Source: Carettochelys insculpta (taxonomy: Eukaryota > Chordata > Testudines > Carettochelyidae). From it: DNA of 64,000 bases. The notes beneath the pieces were generated by a model. That model had not been told where the DNA came from. It saw only the letters and a list, made by a program, of their open reading frames with translations, and did not search any database. The stretch lies in contig NC_134137.1 of the NCBI RefSeq assembly GCF_033958435.1, positions 172,621,501 through 172,685,500 on the forward strand, written 5' to 3'. A program made the translations under genes and the position numbers. This document shows, in pieces, positions 10,001 to 22,000 of the stretch. Positions within the stretch are counted from its first letter, which is position 1, and each line of letters starts with the position of its first letter.

Positions 10001-13000
10001 ATTTTTACATGTAAGGCTATATTCATTGTTTGAAGACAGATTTAGGGTAGAACTGTAGATTTAACTCTAGGTGTTTATGATTTTTTCAGTATAAGTTAGA
10101 ATCCTGTTATTTCTAGGCACTGTACGTATGTGCATGGCACTCACATACACAGAACGTACCTCTATACCTGTGGCCCACTTTGAGCAAGCCCCTAGCAGGC
10201 CCGCAAGCTTTCTTTACCTACAGGGTCCACAGCCATGGAACCTTGTGGCTTCCATTGGCTCTGGTTTGCCATTTCCAGCCAATGGGAGCTCCGTGGTTAC
10301 AACCCTTTAGGTAAACAAAGTGGCGTGGGTCTGCTTCCCACCTTTGAGAAACATTGCTCTATGCCTATACTGCCCTTCTGGACATTAAGCCAAAGTTGCA
10401 GATCTTACCAGTTGTTAACTTGCAGTAGTGTCAGATTTGTCTGGGCTGCAATCTGCTTTTTCTCATCTTCTGTTGGGTATGGATGCTGAGAACAAAAAGG
10501 TATGTAAGTTTGGCTTTTTACTTTCCTTAAAAGAAAATGAAACTTTTTTCATTACTATTGATTAAAAATTGTTATAATAAAAAAAATCTGTTTCATTAGC
10601 AAAATATCAGTAAAAGTTTGTTTTAAAAATGTAATGATTCTTTAACTAGTACAACCTTACTAAACAAAAGATTATGTTATCCTTACAAAGTGTATACACC
10701 ATTTAATTGCCCCATCAAACTCAGAAAAATATGTTTCTCACAGCTGCCAGAATCCTTGCTAGACAATGTGATCCTTCGCCAGCACAGCATGTGATAAGAT
10801 TTGATTAGTTATACTGTCTGAAGGCTCTGTCACATGAGTGTGCTGATTAGCTTTTGGCGGTTAAATAAAACCCCCATGAATTAAACAGGGCAAGGAAACT
10901 GTATGTAACATAAGAAATGCATATGTGATTTTCATGCATAATTTATTTGTTATAACATCAGATGGCAAAAACAGAAGATAGTCCATTAATTTACAGCACT
11001 TTATTTAGTATTAACAGAGACTTATATTCCTCTTCCAGCAAAAGTATGCATGCACAGGGAAGACACTGTCGAAAAACACGGTGCTGAAGGCTCACAGCAA
11101 TGGCTGGAAGGTTTAGTTAAATTCAGTTCCCTACACATATAATTTATGCATTATTGCTCTTGACTGAGCTATGGCTTGGAAAGTACCTGGCCCTAAATCC
11201 TTGGCACACTGAAATACAGAATAACAACTTCAAGACAATTTAATAAATTCTTCTGGTTCAAATGTTTAAATATATACAAATTTAGAGCTTCACCCAACTC
11301 AGATTAGAGGCAATGGAACAACCGTAACGAACTACTGTAGAAGTTGAATTGGACCCTTAATGCATACAAAGTAAGGCCAAAACATCATGAAGCAAATCCA
11401 AACAGACTTTACAGAAAGCCTTCTCTGAATATTTGCTTAGCCCTTACCCCTATGTGCTGAAAGAGCCAAGATCTCATCACATTAGTAGCATGCTTTGGAA
11501 GAACCCCTCTCTTATTTTTTGATGAGCCGTCATCTTGATGCAAGATACTCAGATCTTGGTTTAATTGCAACTGAAGCTACACGAATAATTTAAGAAAGAA
11601 GTAGAAAGGTATAAAGTTACTTAATGAATAAAGGTACTGCACAAAAATTGTTATTCATCATTTTAAAAAAATATATATATATTTATAAAAACAATGAAAA
11701 TAGTTAGCGCCATAATCTGTGTTAAAAAGGGTACTTTATTTACCTGCAGTGGTAGTGATGGAAGTTCTCTTGCAGTATTATCCTAAAGAAATCCATACTC
11801 TGGGTTACATATCAGGTTTCTGATGCTTTAGCATTTTCTAGAATCTCTTTCAACAATTGCTGTAGTTGCCAGGAGGCTGTGTTCATTAAATCAAGTGCCA
11901 GCTTATTTTCACTTATAGTAAAATTCATTCCAGTGCAAGGGGTCAGACATAAGAACCTCCTTACCCTATAAACACCATACTGAGAATATGATTCTCCACT
12001 GACTTGTGATTTGTGTAGCCTTTTACAAATGGTGCATTTACAGTGTAGCTTGCCGCGATAATGTGGTAGTATTTTGTGCTCATTTTACAGAGGTGTTACT
12101 GCGTAAGATACAAGGCTGTGAAGAATCAAGACCTAGAGGCTTAACAATGGAGCTTAAATAGCGTTAGACACCATGTGCAGGTCTTCTGCACTGAGGTGAC
12201 TCTAACTCCAACCTAAACAATATAACGAACCTCTCAAAGCACCATAAAGTCTGTGTGTGTCCTTAAATCCACATCATCATCTAAGATGACAATAATGACA
12301 GGTATAAAAAGCAGCTCTTACTACTTAATGTTCCTCCCCACCTCCAACCTGTGGAAAGACAGAATGCTGAACCAGTTAGAGGTGCTCACATCAGCTCCTT
12401 AAAGGAGTATATTAGGGTGGTGGGTGGAGTTGAGTCAGGGTCGTGCGGGGCGGGGGGGGGGGGGGCGGTGTTTGAACCAGGGCAGAGGGGTGTTGAGCTA
12501 GAGCCACGCACGGGGTGGTGAGCCAGAGTCATGCTGGGGTTGTGAGCGGAGCTGTGGGGGTTTGAACTTGGGTGGGGGGGTTCAACCGGAGCTGTACAGG
12601 GAGGGGTTGAGCTAGAGCCACACACAAGGGTGATGAACTGGAGCCGTGCTCGGGTGGTGTTTGAACCAGGAACGGGGGTGCGGGGGAGGGTTGAGCCAGA
12701 GCCGCATGTGAGGGGTGGTGAGCGGGAGCCTGGGGTGGGGAGAGAGCCAGAGCCGTGTGTGGGTGTTGAGAGGGCTGGGGGCAGTGGGTGGTTGGACTGG
12801 GTGGGGGGCAGAGGTGTTAAGCCAGGGCCAGGAGGGGTTGAGCCAGAGCTGTGCATAGGTGGTGAGTAGGGCCTGGGGGGTGGGGGTGTTGAACCAGGGC
12901 CGCGTGGGGCTGGGGACTCAGGGGCAGGGTTGAGCTAGGGCCGGGGGGAGCGAGATTTTGAGTTGTGCTTAACTGGCATTTAAGCACAACTTGAACTCAT

Positions 13001-16000
13001 GCATTTCAAGGGTTTACTCTGTGTGTGTGTAAACAAAAAATATATGACAACTAACTTTGTACAATGAAAAACTGACACCAGCTCCACTTTCAAGGGGCAA
13101 ATCGGCTAAGCTCTGTCCTTGGAGCATGTATGCAGTTTTTTGGGCACCGCACGCATGCACAGTTAAGTTGATTTCGGCCTGATAAATTTTAATTATCGCA
13201 ACAATAAGTTCAAAAGAGCATGAGAACGGGGTAAAATAAATTGCATAGTTTGACTGCAGTGCAAATTCAGCAGCTCCTTTAGAAAGAATGTAACTGTGCA
13301 TAGTCACGTAACTGTAACTGTGTAAAAGGAGAATCTATTTTTTAAATGTAAGTGCTTCGAATACCAATTGATGACATTTTCCTCGTATATCTCTATGTGC
13401 ACATACATTATTAAAAATACTGTACACTAAAGCAAAATTAACTTTTAAAGTTTAAATGCACAAAAATCAGGAGATTCTGAATGAAAATTTCTACGCAAAT
13501 TCTAACTCTATTCAATCAATAACCAAAGCTAAATGCACTTGATTTATATTTATGCTCTACCTTTCCTAAAGCTGCAGAGGCACATACATAGTGTATTATT
13601 TTACCAACAGTCGTTGGATCCCCTGAGGCTGCATTATATTCTTCACATCCCCTCAGCTACAGAGCATAACCAATTGGCACCAGCTGTTTTAGAAAGGGCT
13701 GACTGGCTTCCAAGGTAAATGTTCTTGGTCCCCCAAACCTGGTAGGCCACAGCATGATTAAAAGGAGCACAGCATACAGACTTGAAACAAGACAGTCCTC
13801 TCAGTCAGCTGCAATCCTCTGAAACCGAAGTCAGCAGTATTTGAAAAGTCTGCACTTGGGATAGAGAACATGAAACAGATTCAAAGTCTGGTGGCCAGAT
13901 CTCCCAAAGGCCCCCAAGATATCTGGAAAAAAAGAGTTGTACTCTATTGTATCTCTAGTGTGTGATATTTTAATGGAAGACCCTAATATAATGCCTACAA
14001 GGAGAAGAGTTCAGGCAACTGTAGGCTCCGTAACAGTGAGGAGCGTAATTGTTGCATTATTAAAAGCTATACCTTAAGGATTTTTAACATAGAGATATGA
14101 AACCTTCATAAAGTATTGATCTTTTCCTCTTTTGTCTCCTTTTTCACCCTCAACTGATGTATCTAGATGTTCCCACATTAAAAAACATCTCCACCTATGG
14201 ACATTTGGAGAGATGCTCTTCAGTGTTTATCCAAACCTAATAGGGAAGAGCACAGAGTTCACATATAATATATAATTTCAAAACCAAGTTTCTCCAAATA
14301 AGACTGCACTGGTTCATCACCAAGCACTGTGTATATGCTCAGTGTCTCTTTATTTTAAAAAACTGTTCTTGAGCTAAATGTAAAGTACCATATGAAAAAA
14401 TCCCAAACATACATTTCCCTGGGCCCCAAATACATTCAAAACTAACACACACAGAGCCTTGAGAACAACAAGAAGTTCTGTGGCACCTTATAGACTAACA
14501 GATATTTTGGAGCATAAGCTTTCATGGGCAAAGGGGATGAAGTAGGTCTTTGCCCACGAAAGCTTATGCTCCAAAATATCCGTTAATCTATAAGGTGCCA
14601 CAGGACTTCTTGTTCTCAAAGCTACAGCCTAACATGGCAACCTCTCTGATACACAGGGACCATATTTTAAAAAATATAACACAATTAGCTTCTCTGCAGA
14701 GGTTCACTATTGCCTTTTTCGACTCCCACAGGACAATTTCTTCTCCAGCCCCTCAGAAAGTTATGAAATACTAGAAACGGGAATTTAGGAAGTTCTATTT
14801 CAAGACAATGGGTTACAGAGGAATATAGGGTCAAAATCAATACACCGATGGATGTGAGAGTTCCAAATGAAGTCAGAGAAAGCTACAGATATACTTGTGC
14901 CTAAATCAAGCTTAGTGTTTCTCACTGGATACCACACTTTTCCCACTCAACAGGGCAATAGTTTTCCCATCCAACATTCCAGTCTAAAGGACCAATTGCA
15001 AAGGTCAGAGGCATATATGCAATTCTTATTAACTCAGACGTATATGTATCTGAGGGCAGAATTTGCTATTACAAAGGATAAGTGAATTTTAAATATATTC
15101 TTTCATGAAAGAAAATCAGTCATTGTTAATGGAGTTTATACCATGTAGATGAATCTTCCCGTTCAATTGTGCAAAAAATTATTCCACTCTAAATTCTTTT
15201 TCCTGGATGACTTGCTTTGCCACTTTCTGATAACAGGGATCATTACCTTGATATCTGATTTGAAACTGTCAACCTATTGTCATATATTTTTCACTCCTGT
15301 AATGCAAATTTCATTGGACTTTCCCACTGTAAAGGGCTTCCCAGCAAAAGAAGGTTCACTTTTCTCTTTCTTGAATTTGATGTAATGCACACCATTTGAC
15401 TTTCACCCAATTAGTTCTACACAGCATTCTGAAAGTTTGTGTAGTGAAAAACAGTGTAAACTCTGAAATACATAAAAATAAAGTTTCAAATTTCTGGTGG
15501 TGTCAACCTTCTTTCAAAGGGACACATCTGACATCAGTGGTATGGCATCATATATCTGTTCATATAAATCCATCCTGCCATAATGCTAGCTCAGTTAGAA
15601 AGACATTAAAATATTTAATGTTTACTCAGTAACTATTATTTTCCTATACAAATACATCTCTGCTATCACCAAGAAGAAAAGAGCTGAAAATTTATGTCAT
15701 GATGCTCTGTCCTGCCAGGTGAGAGTTTGAAAAAAAGAAAAAATCTCTGAAATCCTAAGCCTTACTAAAAATGTGGGATTTTTACCATAATATTTTTTTT
15801 CTGGAATGAAGGTAATTAATTCTATATTAATTAATGTTTATTTGTGAAATGCTAAGTCTGGCAATATATCATGCTGTATATGTTACTACTACTTTAAAAA
15901 TAGTGTATTTTTTTAAACACGCCTTGAGAGACTATTCAATGAAGACCATGGAACAAACCTGTGAATTCTGGATTCTAATTGTCCCAGGTGACAGTGCTTG

Positions 16001-19000
16001 TGTCACTACTTGACCTTGTGGTGTGACTACAGTGACTGGCTGATACACTGCACCCCCTTTAAAAACAAATAAAAAATTATTATCATTCTGATTATAAAGT
16101 GGTTAAAATGAATTTTTGAAAAATATGCATTTCAACCTTAAGTGAACACCTTGGTGGGAGTTAGGTTACTGACAAAAATAATTCCGTAACATGTCTAATT
16201 GTAAAGAGAGACAAATTATCATTCTATTTAATTACTTCAATATCATTGCTGCCTAACAGAAATGCATTTTAGATACCTCATGTCAACTATATTTTATTAC
16301 AACTTCTCTAATACATTAAGGCTACGTCTACACGTGAAGCCAACATCGAAATAGGCTATTTCGATGAATAACGTCTACACGTCCTCCAGGGCTGGCAACG
16401 TCGATGTTCAACTTCGACGTTGCGCGGCACCACATCGAAATAGGCGCTGCGAGGGTACGTCTACACGCCAAAGTAGCACACATCGAAATAAGGGTGCCAG
16501 GCACAGCTGCAGACAGGGTCACAGGGCGGACTCAACAGCAAGCCGCTCCCTTAAAGGGCCCCTCCCAGACACAGTTGCACTAAACAACACAAGATCCACA
16601 GAGCCGACAACTGGTTGCAGACCCTGTGCATGCAGCATGGATCCCCAGCTGCGGCAGCAGCAGCCAGAAGCCCTAGGCTAAGGGCTGCTGCCCACGGTGA
16701 CCATAGAGCCCCGCAGGGGCTGGAGAGAGAGCATCTCTCAACCCCCCAGCTGATGGCCGCCATGGAGGACCCGGCAATTTCGACGTTGCGGGACGCGGCT
16801 CATCTACACGGTCCCTACTTCGACGTTGAACGTCGAAGTAGGGCGCTATTCCGATCCCCACATGAGGTTAGCGACTTCGACGTCTCACCGCCTAACGTCG
16901 AAGTTAACTTCGAAATAGCGCCCGAAGCATGTAGCCGTGATGGGCGCTATTTCGAAGTTAGTGCCGCTACTTCGAAGTAGCATGCATGTGTAGACACAGC
17001 TTAAGATGCACGCTTTGATGTTAAAGTTTTATTCACAAAAAATCTTAAATTTGATCGAATTGCTGTCCATTTCAGATATGCCAGACCAGATGCTCTCAGT
17101 GGCAAGACATTTAAAGTGTATTTCATCTTGACTGCAACCCAACTCAGCAGTGAAGTTTGGGTTGCCAGGATCTCACTGACTTCTGTTATCAAACTATATA
17201 AAGAGATGAACGACTCTAAAGCACAGCATTTTAATAATACACATCTTTTGCCTAATAGTAGTTTGAAAAACAGGTAGAAAACACATGATCTTTACAATAG
17301 TGGATTAAATAATTTTTCCATTAAAAAAGGACATTGTCTAGAAATATATCTGAAGGGTTTGAGGAGGAGGGTAGTGATAGAAACTCCAGATATGTTTTTG
17401 TGCCATGTCCTTTTTTAAGCTGTATACATATATTATACTTAATAGACAAAACATAAGAAAACAATATTCAAAAACTATGAGGGTGTATAAAACATTTGGA
17501 AAATTACTATTATAGGAGATATTATTAAGAAATATCCCTATCTCTGTTCATTTCTTAACTTAAAAGAAACCAAAATAAAGAGCAATATGTCAGTTTTTCT
17601 TTTCTTTGTCATACCTGCTACTGTTGTCATAGTTACATTTCCCTGCTGCAATGCTGATGCAGGCACCATAATCCCTTGGGGACTGAGTGTGCCTGCAATG
17701 GCACTTTGAATTTGCTAGAAAAAAATAGTTTTTAAAATTAAGTATGCTTACATAATGTTTAGTTGCAACAAATCTGGGGCTTTAAAAAGAGGATCATTTT
17801 CAGGACAAAGACTATCATTCAAAGAGTATTACTGCAAAATAAGCAACGTGAAACATTAGTTATGAAATAAGACATTTATGACACTGACATGAAAGACCTG
17901 GACATATCTGGGGAGAATAAAGATTTTGGAAACATAACAAAATCAGAAGTGAAATAATTTCCAGACACAGAAGATAAAGGGTAGATACAATGATGAGGTA
18001 AAATTACAAGTGAGAGGAGGTCTAATAAATAATTTAATTCCTTCTGTAGCCTTCTGACTTAAAAATACAATAGGTACATGATACCTTAATATTGTTTTAA
18101 TCTAGCTGCACCATGTTATGTAATCTAAATTATGTTGGTAAACCCTGATCCTGCAAATACTTGTTCATATCCTTAACTTTGCCTGTGAATAGTCCCATTA
18201 ACATCAAAGAAAATGCACGTATAAAGTTAAGCAAACGTTTGTGTGCAGGACTGAGTCCTAGTAATCATACCATCAACAACTGTTTATAATAACCAGTTTC
18301 AAACGCTCCTGTCCATGTTTCAATGTACCAAAAAAGAGTTTTACAAACTGAAATTTTAACCATTAGGAATATGCACAGTGCACAAATTTAAACACGCATG
18401 TAAACATTTGCAAAATCAGCACCCAAGACTGAGGTGCTATTAGGTATCATTGTTCATAGTTAGGGAAAGAATAGTAGTAGTACCAAAAAGAGTAACTATG
18501 CAATCATCACCACTCAGATTATTTTATAAAATAGATTCAGTATTGAAACTAGATAGATCAACCACCTAGCAAATTCAGTGTCCATATATAAGAATACAAA
18601 AGTAGACAGAACAGACACGTCTCTAAAATATTATTATTAAAAATGGATAAACTTTGACTGTTCTGTAAGATTTGGATCAATTTGTATATTCAGTTTATAT
18701 ACACATGTGCAGCTAAACTGTGTCAACAACTTTGGTGATGCAGATAAACCTGGCAACTGGGTCAAAGCTAGGGAGACATTGCCAAAGAGAAACAAGGTAT
18801 ATTATGACCATTTTTTCTTGTGTCCCTTCTCTTTTCTAACATCTGTTCTTATGAAAGCAGAATCTCCAGAAAATTCAAGTTTTTTTCTTTTTTTAATTTA
18901 GAAATATCTGGACTGAGGAAAGAAGTAAAAGGAATGCAGGCGAACAATAATTATGACAAAGGTTATATCTACACAGCGCGTGCTATTTTAGGTTCCCATT

Positions 19001-22000
19001 TCTGTATCCCTGACTTTCTTTCACTTCATGCATCAGAAGAAGTGATTTGTATCTCACAAAAGCTTATGCCCAAATAAATTTGTTAGTCTTATTGTGCCCC
19101 TGTACTCCTTGTTGTTTTTGCTGAAACTAACACAGCTCCCTCTCTGAAACTGATAATTATGACATGTCTCTAAGTGGTGCCACTTTTCAACAAACTTGCC
19201 CACTAAGCAGTTGCTGAGAAGAGGGTTGTTAATCTTATTATACACTCAATTACAAAGAACAAAGCAAGCAGCATAAAAGAGGAATTCTTACAAAGTGCAG
19301 CAAAAATCTATTAATAAATTTTGCAGTATTTTTAATCAAAAGCCCATTTATGCTAGCTTGAAATGTACCTGTGATGGTGCAGGTGAATAAGGACTTCCAG
19401 GTTCTCCACTTAGTAGAGTTTCACTGTTCATTTTAGTTTTTAGACAGGCAATGTAACGACTACAGAAATCCTTGCAGAGCTCATTAACTTTTTCTAGCTC
19501 AAGCAGGTGAATACGCAGAACCTGGATTGCCTTTACCATCTAGAAAGAAAGACAGAAAAAAGATTTAGAAACAAAAAAATACTATTACTTGCATGAATAA
19601 TTAATGTAGGGAAAATTTTAAATGCATGTAAGAATTTACTATTTCAATTCCTAGAAGACAGAATTATTGATGCAAAAAGCAGCTCACAGTACTTTTGCCT
19701 AGGCTGTATTTTACTGGAGTGTGAAAAGTATGTGTTTAGAACAATATCTTGTACAGTAGGCTCTCAACATTTGTGAACCTACGGTTCACAAATTCAATTA
19801 TTTTCTCGGTGCTCTGGGGCGGGGAGTGCTGGCAGCTGCCGCTTCCCCTGGGGACCTGGGCACGGAGCACCGGCAGCCGCCGCTTCCCCTGGGGCTCCGT
19901 GCAGGGAGCGCCAGCAACCGCCAGTTCCCCCAGGGCTCCAGGCTTTGGGCTCTGGGCAGGGAGCGCTGGCAGCCACTGCTTTCCCCTGGGCTCTGGGCAG
20001 GGAGCACTGGCTACCACTTCTCCCTGGGCCCCGCGTAGGGAGCGCTGGCAGCCACCACTTCCCCTGGGGCTCTGGGTACACAGCTCCAACAGCTGGGCTC
20101 CAGGTGGAGCCACTGCCATATTCACGAATTTCAACATTTGCAAGGGTTCTCAACATGGAATCCTCACAAATGTTGAGACCCTACTGTATTGCTCTACTGC
20201 ATAGGTAAACTGCCATGCAAGACAGAACAACCCCAAATGAAGCATAGGATTTATTCTTGTCTTGGCCAGTCTATATTTCTGAATAATTTTTTAAAAAATG
20301 CATGGGGTAAGCATGGTGAACAGTAGTACCCAGAACTATACCCAAAACAATGGGTTCAATTATTCAATCCCATTCCCTCACTCCCTAGGCCAGAAGAAAC
20401 TGTTAAGTGCTATGGACACCTTGCTAAGGCAGAGTGTTACCCCACTCCTTGTCAACTCCCAGGACCAATTAATGTCAACCTATGATCTAAAGAAACATTA
20501 GCAGCAACATAAGTGCTCAAGGACAGAGATGTGATAGTGAAAAAGTGGGAGGGGAATCTTTGGCTCTTAGACAAGAATAAAGCATTTCAGCAAGGAAATA
20601 AATAAGCATTCCTGCCTTTGAATACAAACATACTTGTAATCATATGCTTTGAATTGCAATTCTGTTCCAAACAGAGATTACATAAAACTAAAGGCATCTT
20701 ACTCAACATATCTGGTCCTATGTGTATTCAGCCACATTCGCTGACTTTGGTAACTACAATGCATTGTTGTTCTGCTTTTTATGCAAATTTGCAGAGGTAA
20801 TACATCTAAGAAAGAATCCACACTTCAGCTCATGCTATTTCACCTTGGACTTGTCTACTGTACCACCTTCCTTCAAAGGAGGTATGCTAATGAGGGTGTT
20901 GGGAGTTTACTAATGAAGTGCTGCTGTGCATAGGCAGCACTTCATTAAGCAAATTCCAACACACCCCCACCCCCACCCACCCCCCCGGCAACTGCGAAGC
21001 ACCAGCACGAGTCTAGCCGCGGCTCACCAGCAGGTACTTTGAAGGGGGAGGGGTGGAATTTGCTAAATGAAGTGCTGCCTAGTGCGGCACCCTAATTACC
21101 ATCATTCCTTCGAAGGAAGGTGGTAGAGTAGACAAGCCCAAGGTGAAATAGCATGAGTTGAAGTGTGGATTCTTTCTTAGATGTATTACCTCTGCAAATT
21201 TCCATAAAAAGCAGAACAGCAATGCATTGTAGTTACCAAAGTCAGTGAATGTGGCTGAATACACATAGGACCTAATTACCATCCTTCCTTCGAAGGAAGG
21301 TGGTAGTGTAGACAAGCCCCTTGTGTATCAACAGGACTGCTTAAAAAGCTACAGTCTGTTATCCCAGTACAAACTCACTGAAGGTGACAGGATTGCACTG
21401 GTGTCACTGAGGGGATGATTTAAAACAAGTGGAAATACATGTGTAATTTTATTTGGCCTACAGAGCTTTATTACTTACAAACTGCGTCTACACGAGCTGG
21501 CTACTTCAAAGTAGCCGTGCCAACTTCGAAATAGCACCTTCCACGTCTACACGTGGCGAGCGCTATTTTGAAGTTGAAATCGACGTAAGGCAGCAAGACA
21601 TCGAAGTCGCTATCCCCAACAGGAGATGGGAATAGCGCCCTACTTCGACGTTCAACATCGAAGTAGGGCACGTGCAGACGATCTGCGTCCTGCAACATCG
21701 AAATAGCAGGGTCCGCCACGGCAGCCATCAGCTGAGGGGTTGAGAGATGCTCTCTCCAGCCCCTGAGCTCTATGGTTGCCACGTGCAGCAGCCCCTTAAA
21801 GCTCCCCGCCCCCTGCGTTCCTATGCAGGAAGCTGAGAGCGCGTGCAGGCAGCAGCACTGCCACGCGGTCAACCTGCACAGACCTCAGCAGCCCCAGCCC
21901 GCACCCTGAACCTCATGGCAGCCAGCCAGCCCCCCAAGCGCCCACAGGGCAGCCCCCCCAAGGGGACCCAGGGCTCCCAGCCTGCCAGCCAGATGGGGAA

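Larger units (their letters stand above)
11577..15958 (-). other. PKNOX1 intron 7
   Basis: 4.4 kb from donor GTTTGT to acceptor GTGTAG. It contains a GC-rich minisatellite (12405-12960) and a Penelope-type hairpin (14463-14660). About 12980-14460 and 14660-15950 show nothing further that I recognise. Confidence 0.8.

Noticed and set aside
12386..12869. 156-codon Pro/Ser/Thr-rich minus frame and 79-codon plus frame
   Set aside because: Low-complexity translation of a G-rich minisatellite; no splice borders or conserved blocks.
19736..20208. Overlapping open frames of 70-151 codons on both strands
   Set aside because: They follow a GC-rich tandem array inside a TA-flanked MITE. The proteins are Gly/Pro/Ala/Ser repeats with no domain, and both strands are equally open.
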